Origin: Candidatus Nitrosacidococcus sp. I8
GTDB lineage: Bacteria > Pseudomonadota > Gammaproteobacteria > Nitrosococcales > Nitrosococcaceae
Assembly (NCBI RefSeq): GCF_945836005.1
Contig: NZ_OX241534.1
Coordinates: 806,001 to 870,000, forward strand
DNA: 64,000 bases
Direction of reading: 5' to 3'
Position numbers and translations under genes: made by a program. Position 1 is the first letter of the stretch. Every line of letters starts with the position of its first letter. This document shows, piece by piece, positions 1 to 9,536 of the stretch. The notes under the pieces are model-generated. The model made no database searches. It was not told the DNA's origin and saw nothing but the letters and a program-made list of their open reading frames with translations.

Positions 1-1
1 T

Positions 2-802
2 TCAGTTATTTTTGGATTACTGCCTTTACTTTCCCAGCAGCTTACCCAATTTGTAAAACAGCTCCCCTCCATGATTATACGAGGTCAAGATCAATTACTT
101 GGCTTATCTGATGGCTACCCTTATTTATTTTCTGAAGAACAAGTTAAGGACTTAATGAGAGCTATTAGATCTGAGATGGCTCGATTAGGACAAAAGGTAC
201 TTTCTTTTTCCTTAGCCTCAGTTGCAAGTTTAGCTGCAGTCGCCCTTTATCTCATAATTGTACCGATTCTCGTATTCTTTTTTTTAAAAGATAAGAGCCG
301 GATTATTCATTGGGTTACAAAATTCTTACCCCTTAAGAGGCAGCTGGCTACCCAAGTTTGGCATGATGTGGATATTCAGATTAGTAATTATATTCGGGGT
401 AAGTTTCTTGAATTTTTAATTGTATGGGCAGTAGTATTTATCACTTTTTATTTAATGGGATTACAGTTTTCTGTTTTACTTAGTTTTTTAGTAGGAATAT
501 CAGTGATTATCCCCTATATTGGTGCCTTAATTGTTACCTTTCCTGTAGCGTTTGTGGCTTATGCTCAATGGGGATTTGGATCTGAATTTACTTATCTATT
601 TACTATCTATGCCCTAATTCACGCTTTAGATGGTAACGTGCTTGTACCTTTATTATTCTCTGAAGTAGTCAATTTACACCCAGTAGCGATTATTATTGCT
701 ATTCTAGTATTTGGTAGTTTTTGGGGGTTTTGGGGAGTATTTTTTGCTATCCCCTTAGCAACCCTAGTTCAAACATTACTTAAACTTTGGCCTACAACCT
801 AG
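2..802 (+). CDS. AI-2E/PerM family transporter, 5' end missing
   Basis: This is an inner-membrane protein of the AI-2E/PerM permease family, whose members export small molecules or ions; the substrate here is unknown. The frame is open to the window edge, so the N-terminal part lies upstream and the internal ATG at 71 is not the real start. Hydrophobic segments, counted from that ATG, lie near residues 50-73, 112-165 and 178-235. The family-typical C-terminal stretch has a DGNVLVPLLF motif followed by a long hydrophobic hairpin. It ends 67 bases before a rhodanese gene on the same strand. Confidence 0.85.
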   Translation, partial: SVIFGLLPLLSQQLTQFVKQLPSMIIRGQDQLLGLSDGYPYLFSEEQVKDLMRAIRSEMARLGQKVLSFSLASVASLAAVALYLIIVPILVFFFLKDKSRIIHWVTKFLPLKRQLATQVWHDVDIQISNYIRGKFLEFLIVWAVVFITFYLMGLQFSVLLSFLVGISVIIPYIGALIVTFPVAFVAYAQWGFGSEFTYLFTIYALIHALDGNVLVPLLFSEVVNLHPVAIIIAILVFGSFWGFWGVFFAIPLATLVQTLLKLWPTT

Positions 803-869
803 ATTAAGATAGTCAAAAAATAAGTAATTCTTTCATTAATAGCTGTAGAATGAATGATGGAGTAGTTTT

Positions 870-1670
870 ATGCTTTTACAACCTAAAGAACTAGCTCAGC
901 GTTTAGATGATCCTAATTTACTTATCGTAGATCTTTGTGGTAAGGAATCCTACCTTTCTGGGCATATACCTGGAGCAGTCCATTTAGAATATGATGAAAT
1001 ATCTGTTGCTCGATTACCTGCCCAAGGGCTGATGCCTGAAATATCTCAGTTAAATGTAAGTTTATCAAGGATTGGTTATACCCCTGAAAAGCAAGTAATT
1101 GCTTACGACTCAGTAGGGAATAATCAAGCTGCCCGCCTTCTTTGGGTTTTATCCGAATTAGGACACGATGGAGCATTGCTACTCGATGGGGGTTTAAAAG
1201 CTTGGCTTGCGGAAAATTTACCAACAGAAAATTTAGAATCTTCTATTACATCAAGCAATTTTCAAGGGAAGTATCAGGGCAGAGCAGAAGTAGATAAAGC
1301 CTATGTCTTAAATCACCTCAATGATCCTAATACAATCTTTTTAGATGTGCGTACCTTAGGTGAGTATCAGGGGACTGACGCTCGAGCAAGCCGAGTAGGG
1401 CGTATTCCTGGTGCAGTACATTTTGAATGGACTCAAGTGCTTGATAAAGATCATCATCTACGCTTTAAACCTAAGAAAGAAATACAAGCTATGCTAGAGG
1501 CATTAAAAGTAACGCCCGATAAAGAAATTGTTTGTTACTGTCAAAAATATCTACGAGCGTCACATACTTCTATGATGCTGAAATATATGCTGGGTTACCC
1601 CAAGGTCAAAGGATATGTAGCTTCTTGGTCTGAATGGGGAAATGATCCAGAAACTCCTATTGAAATATAA
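870..1670 (+). CDS. Sulfurtransferase with two rhodanese domains
   Basis: This 266-residue protein has two rhodanese domains, about residues 5-130 and 140-262, as in thiosulfate and 3-mercaptopyruvate sulfurtransferases. These enzymes move sulfane sulfur through a persulfide on one cysteine. The C-terminal domain holds the likely catalytic Cys224 in the loop CQKYLRASH, close to the family CxxGxRAS form but with Tyr in place of Gly. The N-terminal domain has no cysteine in the matching place, as usual for the inactive half. Donor specificity cannot be read from the loop. The gene converges on the YqeC-like gene, with only 5 bases between the stops. Confidence 0.85.
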   Translation: MLLQPKELAQRLDDPNLLIVDLCGKESYLSGHIPGAVHLEYDEISVARLPAQGLMPEISQLNVSLSRIGYTPEKQVIAYDSVGNNQAARLLWVLSELGHDGALLLDGGLKAWLAENLPTENLESSITSSNFQGKYQGRAEVDKAYVLNHLNDPNTIFLDVRTLGEYQGTDARASRVGRIPGAVHFEWTQVLDKDHHLRFKPKKEIQAMLEALKVTPDKEIVCYCQKYLRASHTSMMLKYMLGYPKVKGYVASWSEWGNDPETPIEI

Positions 1671-1675
1671 ATAAT

Positions 1676-2467
1676 TTAATATCGGGAAACTACCGTAGCA
1701 AAAGGTGTATTACGGTCAGTGTAGGTAATGACTACCTGATCAAATTGATGGGTAATACTTAATGCGAGATCTGCGGTAGTAATTCCATTTTGCTCTTCCT
1801 GGGTAAAATAGCTTTTATTAATATTAATTAGTGGGATTATTTTTATACTATTTCCCCCTTCTATACTTTCTAGTAATCTAACCATAGATTTTGCTAAGTG
1901 GATAGGTTTTATTGGGTTACCTATCCCTATTTTAGAAATGAGTCTCATGCCTTTCCCGTGACGAGCGGGTAATATTGTTTTTGCTAAAAGGGATTGCTCC
2001 ATTTCTGCTATTGAAATAATTGGTATTATCTTAGTAGTTCCTATGGGTAGAGAAAATATTTCTTTATCTATTGAATTATTTATATCAAGGTTATGAAAAG
2101 GGAGATCTACCCTAACTACACTTAAATTAAATTGGGCTTGAGTATGAATGATTTCAATTAATCCAGAAGGTATCCCAAGTAAAGTTCCTTTTTTTTCTGA
2201 GGATTGGGCATAAGCAATGATACGGTAGGTTTTAGTAGCAGTATTAATAAGCATCATTTGCTGTTTCTTATCAGCAATAATCTGATAAGCAGGTATATCT
2301 GCAGGAAAAGATGTGGTGGGGGTAATAGAAGTAATTCCCATTCTTCCTGAATATAGAGATGCTAGCCGGTGAATGAGCGTATCTTTTTCTGCTGTCCCAA
2401 CTAGGCAAACAATTCCTTTTTTAATATCTAAGGCCTCTAGTAACGGGATCAATTTACGAATAATCAT
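1676..2467 (-). CDS. YqeC-like protein with degenerate P-loop
   Basis: This 263-residue protein resembles the YqeC family, known as accessory proteins of selenium-dependent molybdenum hydroxylases. The layout fits: an N-terminal P-loop region (VGTAEKDTLIHRLA, residues 23-36), a following SITPTTSFP stretch where the family has a TTTT motif, and a C-terminal PIKPIHLAKSMVRLL segment where family members have ItpeeLA. The usual GAGGKTT loop has become GTAEKDT, so it keeps the lysine but loses glycines and may not bind nucleotide. No molybdenum-enzyme gene is nearby. The assignment rests on pattern similarity only, so an unrelated small NTPase-like protein remains possible. Confidence 0.45.
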   Translation of the reverse strand: MIIRKLIPLLEALDIKKGIVCLVGTAEKDTLIHRLASLYSGRMGITSITPTTSFPADIPAYQIIADKKQQMMLINTATKTYRIIAYAQSSEKKGTLLGIPSGLIEIIHTQAQFNLSVVRVDLPFHNLDINNSIDKEIFSLPIGTTKIIPIISIAEMEQSLLAKTILPARHGKGMRLISKIGIGNPIKPIHLAKSMVRLLESIEGGNSIKIIPLININKSYFTQEEQNGITTADLALSITHQFDQVVITYTDRNTPFATVVSRY

Positions 2468-2533
2468 CGCTTTTTTATGCTACATTTTATCTTTTTATTC
2501 CTAAAACCCTAAAGAAAGAGAGGTTACATTTTA

Positions 2534-2728
2534 ATGGAAGAACACAATACTTGGGAGATGATTTTAGCTGGACTCATTGCACTTATTGTAATTTTATGGT
2601 TTAGCCCTGGAATTAAAACTGCATTTCAGCACTCAAAACAAGTAGAAAATAAAGATTGGAAAGGATTTTTATTTCCTATCGGATTAGTCATTCTTTTTGT
2701 GTTTTTTTTAATTCTAGTAAGAAGCTAG
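2534..2728 (+). CDS. Small two-helix membrane protein, unknown
   Basis: This 64-residue protein has two hydrophobic helices, about residues 8-26 and 45-62, joined by a polar loop rich in Lys and Gln. A purine-rich AAAGAGAGG lies 12-20 bases before the ATG, which supports translation, and the frame is free of rare features. It is divergent from the YqeC-like gene and converges on the ferredoxin reductase gene with 7 bases between. I do not recognise the family and assign no function. Confidence 0.6.
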   Translation: MEEHNTWEMILAGLIALIVILWFSPGIKTAFQHSKQVENKDWKGFLFPIGLVILFVFFLILVRS

Positions 2729-2735
2729 TAATCAT

Positions 2736-3500
2736 TTACCAATATTTTTCAATAGAAATTTCTCCTGGAATGCGTCGTTTATTTTCTTTTAGCCCATAAT
2801 TTTTAAGAATTGCAGTGACATCCTTAACCATATCTGGATTACCGCAAATCATTACTTGAGATAACTCTGATTTGATTTCAAGTCCAGTAAATTGGGACAT
2901 ACGCCCATCTTCAATTGCTGTAGTAATACGCCCATGAATCGTGTTTTCGTGTTCTTCTCGGCTTACTAAGGGAACATAGATAAATTGATCAGAGTGTTTT
3001 TCTTGGATACTCTGAATTAGAGGTCTATAAGAGAGTTCTTTGAAACTACGAACTGAGTGGGCTAATATAATTTTAGAAAACTTTTTCCATACCTCATCTG
3101 CCTTTAATACCGCTAAAAAAGGACCAATGGCTGTTCCTGTTGATAGCATCCATAAATCATGGGCAGCCTGAACTTGAGGCATTGTTAAAAATCCCGATCC
3201 TTTGCGAAAAACCCAAACAGAATCACCGGGTTTCAGCTCAGCTAAGCGAGGGGAAAGTAATCCTTCAGAAACAATAATAGAGTAAAATTCTAAATATTTC
3301 TCTTCTGGCATATTTACAAACGAATAGGATCTCGCAATAAATTCTTCATTAATCACCAATCCTAAGCGACCGAATTGTCCTGCTTCAAAAGGATTAATAG
3401 GTGCCTCTACTTGCAGTGAATAAAGACTCTCTGTCCAGAAATGATTAGAAATAACTTTTCCTTCAACCCATTTATCTATATCTACGATTGACGCTGTCAT
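2736..3500 (-). CDS. fpr: Ferredoxin/flavodoxin-NADP reductase
   Basis: The enzyme moves electrons between NADPH and ferredoxin or flavodoxin through FAD. At 254 residues it has the usual length. The FAD motif RSYSFVN lies near residue 58, the NADP region LSTGTAIGPFLAVL near residue 119, and ICGNPDMVKDV near residue 218. The chain ends in an aromatic EKYW, typical of bacterial Fpr proteins. It may supply or drain electrons for the many Fe-S enzymes in this genome, but no partner ferredoxin is adjacent. Confidence 0.9.
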   Translation of the reverse strand: MTASIVDIDKWVEGKVISNHFWTESLYSLQVEAPINPFEAGQFGRLGLVINEEFIARSYSFVNMPEEKYLEFYSIIVSEGLLSPRLAELKPGDSVWVFRKGSGFLTMPQVQAAHDLWMLSTGTAIGPFLAVLKADEVWKKFSKIILAHSVRSFKELSYRPLIQSIQEKHSDQFIYVPLVSREEHENTIHGRITTAIEDGRMSQFTGLEIKSELSQVMICGNPDMVKDVTAILKNYGLKENKRRIPGEISIEKYW

Positions 3501-3573
3501 AAAATAATAGTTACCTTTACTATTTTTTAAAAATCAGTATATAGTTAAAAAACTAAAATAATTAGCGCTTATT

Positions 3574-4797
3574 TTATATCTCATCTGTAGGATCCAATAA
3601 ATTAATCCAATGCTTTACAGGCATAGAAGATTTACTTTTCAGGTGTGTTAAACATCCAATATTAGCAGTGGCAACGAGTTTAGGGTGCTCTTTTTCTAGT
3701 GCTTGTAATTTATTTTTCAAAAGATTTTGAGAGATCTCTTTCTGCAAAATAGAATAAGTACCTGCAGAGCCACAACAAAGATGAGAATTAGCTACTTTTG
3801 TTAAGTTAAACCCAGCCTTTTCTAATATTTTCTCTACTACTCCCACAAGTTTTTGTCCATGCTGTAACGTACAAGGAGATTGAAAAGCGATATTTCTAGG
3901 AGTATGAGGGGGAATAGTAAGTTTTGTGATATCCTCTTGAGCAATAACTTCACTAATATCCTTAGTTATTTCCGCTACTTTAGCTGCTTTTCTTGCATAG
4001 GTAGGATCTGCTTTAAGTAACGTACCATAATCTTTTACCATGACACCGCAACCACTGGCAGTCATCACAATAGCTTCAATACCTTCCTCTATATAGGGCC
4101 ACCAAGCATCAATATTCTTTTTAATAAAATACAACGCACCATAAGGATCCGATAGATGTTGATTAACTGCTCCACAACAACCGCTGCTAGGTGCTGATAC
4201 TAAGCTAATTCCTAATTGATCTAATACCCAAGCGGTGCTGGTATTAATATTAGGAGCAAGTACAGGCTGCACACACCCATCTAAAATTAGCATTCTTCGA
4301 GAATGATTGGCTTTAGGTCTTAGTTTATCTTTTTCTTGTGTTGGTATCTGTTCTTTAAGTGCTTTAGGAAGAAAAGGAGAAAAAAATTGACCAATTTTAA
4401 GCAAAATTTTAAATCGCCATGGGTAGGGCAAAACAAAACATAATCCCTTCCGTAGTATTTGATCTAAAAATGATCGGGATACTGTATTCTCTACAACCTC
4501 TCGCCCAATATCTAATAACCGTCCATAGCGTACCCCTGAAGGGCAAGTGGTTTCACAGGCACGGCAAGTAAGGCAGCGATCTAAGTGTTGTTGAGTTTTA
4601 TGGCTAACCTCTTTTCCTTCAAGGACATTTTTTATTAAATAAATTCTTCCTCTCGGACTATCTAGCTCATCACCAATGAGTTGATACGTAGGGCAAGTAG
4701 CAGTACAAAATCCACAATGCACACAAGCTTCTATGATTTTTTGTGCCTCTTTTCCCTGATTAGTATCTTTAATAAAATCTGCAAGTTTAGTTTGCAT
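3574..4797 (-). CDS. glcF: Glycolate oxidase iron-sulfur subunit GlcF
   Basis: GlcF is the Fe-S subunit of the membrane-associated glycolate oxidase, which oxidises glycolate to glyoxylate. Two 4Fe-4S motifs are visible near the N-terminus, CVHCGFCTATCP (residues 25-36) and CLTCRACETTCP (about 75-86). Two CCG-type modules follow, with SGCCGAVNQH near residue 207 and HLCCGSAGTY near residue 345. The gene follows glcE with 11 bases between them, so the two are probably cotranscribed. In an autotroph the enzyme would clear phosphoglycolate-derived glycolate. The FAD/catalytic subunit GlcD is not in this window. Confidence 0.92.
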   Translation of the reverse strand: MQTKLADFIKDTNQGKEAQKIIEACVHCGFCTATCPTYQLIGDELDSPRGRIYLIKNVLEGKEVSHKTQQHLDRCLTCRACETTCPSGVRYGRLLDIGREVVENTVSRSFLDQILRKGLCFVLPYPWRFKILLKIGQFFSPFLPKALKEQIPTQEKDKLRPKANHSRRMLILDGCVQPVLAPNINTSTAWVLDQLGISLVSAPSSGCCGAVNQHLSDPYGALYFIKKNIDAWWPYIEEGIEAIVMTASGCGVMVKDYGTLLKADPTYARKAAKVAEITKDISEVIAQEDITKLTIPPHTPRNIAFQSPCTLQHGQKLVGVVEKILEKAGFNLTKVANSHLCCGSAGTYSILQKEISQNLLKNKLQALEKEHPKLVATANIGCLTHLKSKSSMPVKHWINLLDPTDEI

Positions 4798-4808
4798 AAA
4801 ATAATTAT

Positions 4809-5876
4809 TTAAAGTTCATCATACATGCGCCCAGGATTTAGAATAAAGTGAGGATCAAATGCTTGCTTTAATCGGTAGTGTAAATTCATCAAAGCATTAG
4901 ATAGAGGGTGGAAGATATCCCCATTTCTGTCCCCCCCCCGAAAGACAGTAACATGACCACCTATACGGTCTGCCCCAATTCGCATTAGTGTCGGATCTAA
5001 ATTTGAGTGATACCACCGTTGTGATCCTGCCCAATCCACAAACCAAGTACCTGGTAAATCAATAGGTGGAGTCACAGTGGGAATAGACCAACGCCATAGG
5101 GGTTGTTGTTGTTTTTTAAAGAAAGGATGAGTATGATCTCTCACCGCTGTCCAAAACCCTTGGGAATCATCTATCTGATTACCACCTATTTTTTGCTGGG
5201 CAAGACGTATGGTTTCTTCAAATCCAGACAAGCGAACATATACACACTCTCCATCAAAAACACATCCAGATATAGGCAAATGATCAGTTGCCCAAGTATT
5301 AAATAAATTAAGAGCACTTTGAGGTGTTTGTGGTTGAGCAAGGGTAATTTCCATAAGTGGGTGAGGCAGTACTTTTAAGGAAATTTCTAATAATACGCCA
5401 AGGGTGCCAAGACTTCCTACCATTAGTCTAGAAACATCATAGCCAGCTACATTTTTAACCACCTGACCACCAAATCGGAGTTTTTCTCCCTTACCGTTTA
5501 AGATAGTAACACCGAGGATAGAATCTCGGATTGCACCCCCATAAGGGCGGCGAGGACCAGAAAGACCTGTTGCTATTACACCGCCTAAAGTAGATTCTTG
5601 CCCAAAATGAGGCGGTTCAAAACCAAGCATCTGGTTTTGTCCAGCAAGTAGTGCTTCTATTTCAGAGAGGGAGGTTCCAGATCGAGCAGAAATGACTAAT
5701 TCTTCAGGTTCATAGCTAATAATACCTTGGTGCCGAGTAATACTCAGCGGTGTGCCTAAAGGTTGGCGACCATAAAATTTCTTTGTATTTCCGCCTATAA
5801 TACATAGAGAAGTTTTTTTATTATATGCTGCATAAACAGTTTCTTGTAGTTCCTTGCTATAGTCAGTAGAATCCAT
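4809..5876 (-). CDS. glcE: Glycolate oxidase FAD-binding subunit GlcE
   Basis: GlcE is the second FAD-domain subunit of glycolate oxidase. The PCMH-type FAD-binding domain fills the N-terminal half, with ATGLSGPRRPYGGAIRDSIL (about residues 101-120) and the GGQVVKNVAGYD motif (about 137-148) of the GlcD/GlcE family. The C-terminus ends in a typical HFILNPGRMYDEL. The 355-residue length is normal. A run of nine G (C on the plus strand, 4931-4939) lies inside the reading frame, an unusual homopolymer in AT-rich DNA. The gene is divergent from dnaE and leads a glcEF pair. Confidence 0.92.
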   Translation of the reverse strand: MDSTDYSKELQETVYAAYNKKTSLCIIGGNTKKFYGRQPLGTPLSITRHQGIISYEPEELVISARSGTSLSEIEALLAGQNQMLGFEPPHFGQESTLGGVIATGLSGPRRPYGGAIRDSILGVTILNGKGEKLRFGGQVVKNVAGYDVSRLMVGSLGTLGVLLEISLKVLPHPLMEITLAQPQTPQSALNLFNTWATDHLPISGCVFDGECVYVRLSGFEETIRLAQQKIGGNQIDDSQGFWTAVRDHTHPFFKKQQQPLWRWSIPTVTPPIDLPGTWFVDWAGSQRWYHSNLDPTLMRIGADRIGGHVTVFRGGDRNGDIFHPLSNALMNLHYRLKQAFDPHFILNPGRMYDEL

Positions 5877-6003
5877 TGCTCTTAATTAGTGATTTAATCT
5901 GTAAATCATAGAGTAGATATACTTAGGTATAATTCTATAAGGTGATTGAAATGGCTTAAAATTCATCTCATTCTCTGGCTAAAATATCTGTTAATTAAAC
6001 ATA

Positions 6004-9000
6004 ATGTCTTTTGTACACCTTCGGCTTCATACTGAATACTCTATGGTGGATGGCTTGGTGCGAATTAAGCCATTAATTCAGGCTGCGATTACAGCAAAAA
6101 TGCCTGCACTTGCTATTACCGATCAAAATAATATATTTGGAATAGTAAAATTCTACCAATCAGCATATACCGCAGGAATAAAACCTATTATCGGGGCTGA
6201 TTTGCTCTTAGATAGCCAAGAGGAAAACCATCACTTTAGTCGTTTTACTGTATTATGCCAAAATCATATTGGTTACCAAAACTTATCTTACTTACTCTCT
6301 CGTGCTTATCGTGAAGGGCAAGTACAAGGAACACCTTATATCCAATGGGATTGGATAAAAAATCATAATGGAGGATTAATTGTATTATCTGGAGGTCATG
6401 AAGGAAATATAGGTCAAGCATTATTATCGAATAACAGTCATAAAAGCAAGAAATTGCTTGCAAATTGGAGTCAGCAATTTCCTGATCGTTTTTATTTAGA
6501 ACTCCATCGCACTGGCAGAGAAAATGAAGAGCAATATCTTCATGCAGCAGTAGATCTTGCTTTAGCTTCAGATACTCCCGTAGTAGCTACTAATAATGTT
6601 AGGTTTTTACATCAGGACGATTTTGAAGCTCATGAAGCAAGGATTTGTATTCATGAGGGATGGACACTCAATGATCCTCGCCGCACCTATTCCTGTAGCA
6701 ATCAGCAATACTTTCGCACACCATTAGAGATGGAGGCGTTATTTTCTGATCTTCCAGAAGCAATAGAAAATACGATAGGGATTGCTAAACGATGTAATCT
6801 TGAGATTACGCTAGGCGAAAACTATCTTCCAGATTTTCCTATTCCTGAAGAAGCAGAAACTACTGAAGCGTTTCTTCAATCTGAAGCAAAAAATGGCTTA
6901 ACAAAACGACTTAATCAACTCTATCCTAAGCAAGAAGATCAAAAAACTCATCAAGATCGCTACGAATCTAGGCTTATAAAGGAGCTAGCCGTAATTGAGC
7001 AGATGGGTTTTGCAGGCTACTTTTTAATAGTAGCTGATTTTATTCGCTGGGCCAAAGAGAACAAAATCCCTGTAGGACCGGGTAGGGGATCGGGGGCAGG
7101 ATCTTTAGTGGCTTATGCTCTAGAAATTACCGATCTAGATCCTTTAGCTTTTGATCTACTCTTTGAGCGATTTCTCAATCCAGAACGAGTTTCCTTGCCT
7201 GATTTTGATGTTGATTTTTGTATGGAACGACGAGATAAAGTCATTGATTATGTGAGTCAACGCTATGGTCAAGATCGAGTCTCTCAAATCATTACCTATG
7301 GCAGTATGGCAGCTAAAGCGGTAGTACGGGATGTTGGGAGAGTACTTGGTCATCCCTACGGTTTTGTAGATCAAATTGCAAAACTAATTCCCTTTGATCC
7401 AAGAATGACTTTGGAAAAAGCATTGAAAGAATCTGAGGAACTAGCAGCTCGCTATCAAGCAGAAGAGGAGGTTAATTTCCTGATTAATTTAGCTAAGAAG
7501 CTAGAGGGAATTACTCGCAATGCAGGAAAGCATGCTGGAGGGATTGTGATTGCTCCAAAAAAGATTATTGAATATGTACCTGATTACTGTGAACAAGGGG
7601 CAAGTAGTGGAGTCACTCAATTTGATAAGGATGATCTAGAGGCAATTGGATTAGTAAAATTTGACTTTCTTGGACTGCGTACCTTAACGATTCTTGATTG
7701 GGCACTTATCGCTATTAATCGGCAACGAAGCATTGAAAAACTACCTTTGCTAGATCTTACTGCTTTACCTAGGGATGATAAAAAAACTTATGGGTTACTT
7801 AAAAGTTGTGCAACCACAGCTATTTTTCAGTTAGAGTCAAGAGGCATCAAAGATCTTATTAAAAGATTACAGCCCGATTGTTTCGAAGATATTATTGCGT
7901 TAGTTGCATTATTTCGCCCAGGACCGCTTCAATCTGGGATGGTGGATGATTATATTAATCGTAAACATGGGCGAGCAAAAGTGAGTTACCCTCACACAGA
8001 TTTAGCTCCAATTCTTAAACCTACCTATGGAGTCATTGTTTATCAAGAACAGGTGATGCAAATTGCCCAAATCCTAGCAGGATATACCCTAGGTAATGCA
8101 GATTTGCTACGTCGAGCGATGGGTAAGAAAAAGCCTGAAGAAATGGCAAAGCAACGAGAAATTTTTATTGCTGGGGCAAAATTACAAAATGTAGATGAAC
8201 AGATTGCAACAGATATTTTTGATTTAATGGAAAAATTTGCTGAATATGGGTTCAATAAATCCCACTCAGCTGCCTATGCGTTGATTGCATATCAAACTGC
8301 TTACTTAAAAACCCATTATCCAGCATTCTATATGGCAGCAGTGCTCTCCTCCGATATGGATAATACAGAAAAAGTAGTAGGCTTTATAGAAGAGAGCAAG
8401 AGTATGGGGTTAAATATTCTTCCCCCGAACATTAATACTAGTTATTATTATTTTGAAGCACAAAATCAAGCAGAGATTCTCTATGGACTCGGAGCAATTA
8501 AAGGAGTGGGTAAAGCTGCTCTAGAAGGAATTATAAAAAATAGAGAACAACACGGAGCTTATAGGGATTTATTTGATTTTTGCTCCCACATTGATCTCAG
8601 AAAAACAAATCGACGGGTATTAGAGATATTAATTCAAGCAGGTGCTTTAGATACTTTTGGAAAAAATAGAGCTACTTTAGAAGCATCTTTAACCCATGCT
8701 TTATCGTTGGCAGAACAAGTATCCTATAATAAGGCTGTCGGGCAAAATGATTTATTTGGATTAAATACCATTTCTGATAAGAAAGAGATTAATAGCTATC
8801 TAGAGAAAGCGTCATGGGATCAGGAAAAACAACTTACTTTAGAGAAAGCCGCTTTAGGGTATTACTTAAGTGGAAGTCCTATAGATAACTACCTCCCTGA
8901 ATTAAAAGAAATAACTACTGTTACGCTTAGGAATATCATTGAGCAATCTAATTTAAAACGAGCTCGACAGCAAGTTATAATTGGTGGATTGATAGAATCT

Positions 9001-9477
9001 ATCCGTCTTAGTAAAGCAAACCAAAAAGGGAGAAATGGATTTATCACCTTAAATGATCAAAGTGCTAGACTAGAAGTAAAAGTATTTGCTGATATATACA
9101 ATGACAATCAAAAGCTAATACAGCCTGATCAAATTGTGGTAATTGAAGGAAAATCTGGATGGGATTCTTATTCAGATCAAATTTCAGTCACTGCCGAGTG
9201 TATTTATACGTTAGAGCAAGCTCGTGAAGTATTCTCGAAGTGGTTAGAAATTAATATAAATGGTACTAAACTGGAAAGAGAATCTATTAAGAAATTAGCA
9301 CAGATACTAACTCCTTTTCAGAAACAAGAGGGGTGTCAAATTCGTATTTCCTATCATAATAAGCAAGCTACTGTACCGATTATTTTCAGTAAGCAATGGT
9401 GCATTCGTCCAGCAAAAGATCTATTGTCAAGTCTCAATTTACTTTCAGGAATTGAATATACTAAAGTGCATTATTAA
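6004..9477 (+). CDS. dnaE: DNA polymerase III alpha subunit
   Basis: This is the replicative DNA polymerase catalytic subunit. The 1157 residues follow the normal order: a PHP domain beginning FVHLRLHTEYSMVDG, the polymerase palm with the catalytic PDFDVDFC motif (about residues 399-406), a fingers region with GRGSGAGSLVAYA (about 360), a tandem helix-hairpin-helix near 830, and a C-terminal OB domain with QSARLEVKVF. The start ATG gives the conserved N-terminus. The gene is divergent from glcE across 127 bases, where a TATAAT-like box sits at 5928-5933. accA follows on the same strand. Confidence 0.97.
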   Translation: MSFVHLRLHTEYSMVDGLVRIKPLIQAAITAKMPALAITDQNNIFGIVKFYQSAYTAGIKPIIGADLLLDSQEENHHFSRFTVLCQNHIGYQNLSYLLSRAYREGQVQGTPYIQWDWIKNHNGGLIVLSGGHEGNIGQALLSNNSHKSKKLLANWSQQFPDRFYLELHRTGRENEEQYLHAAVDLALASDTPVVATNNVRFLHQDDFEAHEARICIHEGWTLNDPRRTYSCSNQQYFRTPLEMEALFSDLPEAIENTIGIAKRCNLEITLGENYLPDFPIPEEAETTEAFLQSEAKNGLTKRLNQLYPKQEDQKTHQDRYESRLIKELAVIEQMGFAGYFLIVADFIRWAKENKIPVGPGRGSGAGSLVAYALEITDLDPLAFDLLFERFLNPERVSLPDFDVDFCMERRDKVIDYVSQRYGQDRVSQIITYGSMAAKAVVRDVGRVLGHPYGFVDQIAKLIPFDPRMTLEKALKESEELAARYQAEEEVNFLINLAKKLEGITRNAGKHAGGIVIAPKKIIEYVPDYCEQGASSGVTQFDKDDLEAIGLVKFDFLGLRTLTILDWALIAINRQRSIEKLPLLDLTALPRDDKKTYGLLKSCATTAIFQLESRGIKDLIKRLQPDCFEDIIALVALFRPGPLQSGMVDDYINRKHGRAKVSYPHTDLAPILKPTYGVIVYQEQVMQIAQILAGYTLGNADLLRRAMGKKKPEEMAKQREIFIAGAKLQNVDEQIATDIFDLMEKFAEYGFNKSHSAAYALIAYQTAYLKTHYPAFYMAAVLSSDMDNTEKVVGFIEESKSMGLNILPPNINTSYYYFEAQNQAEILYGLGAIKGVGKAALEGIIKNREQHGAYRDLFDFCSHIDLRKTNRRVLEILIQAGALDTFGKNRATLEASLTHALSLAEQVSYNKAVGQNDLFGLNTISDKKEINSYLEKASWDQEKQLTLEKAALGYYLSGSPIDNYLPELKEITTVTLRNIIEQSNLKRARQQVIIGGLIESIRLSKANQKGRNGFITLNDQSARLEVKVFADIYNDNQKLIQPDQIVVIEGKSGWDSYSDQISVTAECIYTLEQAREVFSKWLEININGTKLERESIKKLAQILTPFQKQEGCQIRISYHNKQATVPIIFSKQWCIRPAKDLLSSLNLLSGIEYTKVHY

Positions 9478-9536
9478 TTACAATTTACAAAAAAGATATA
9501 ATCTCCATTTACTCCATAAATAGCTATTAGAATATT

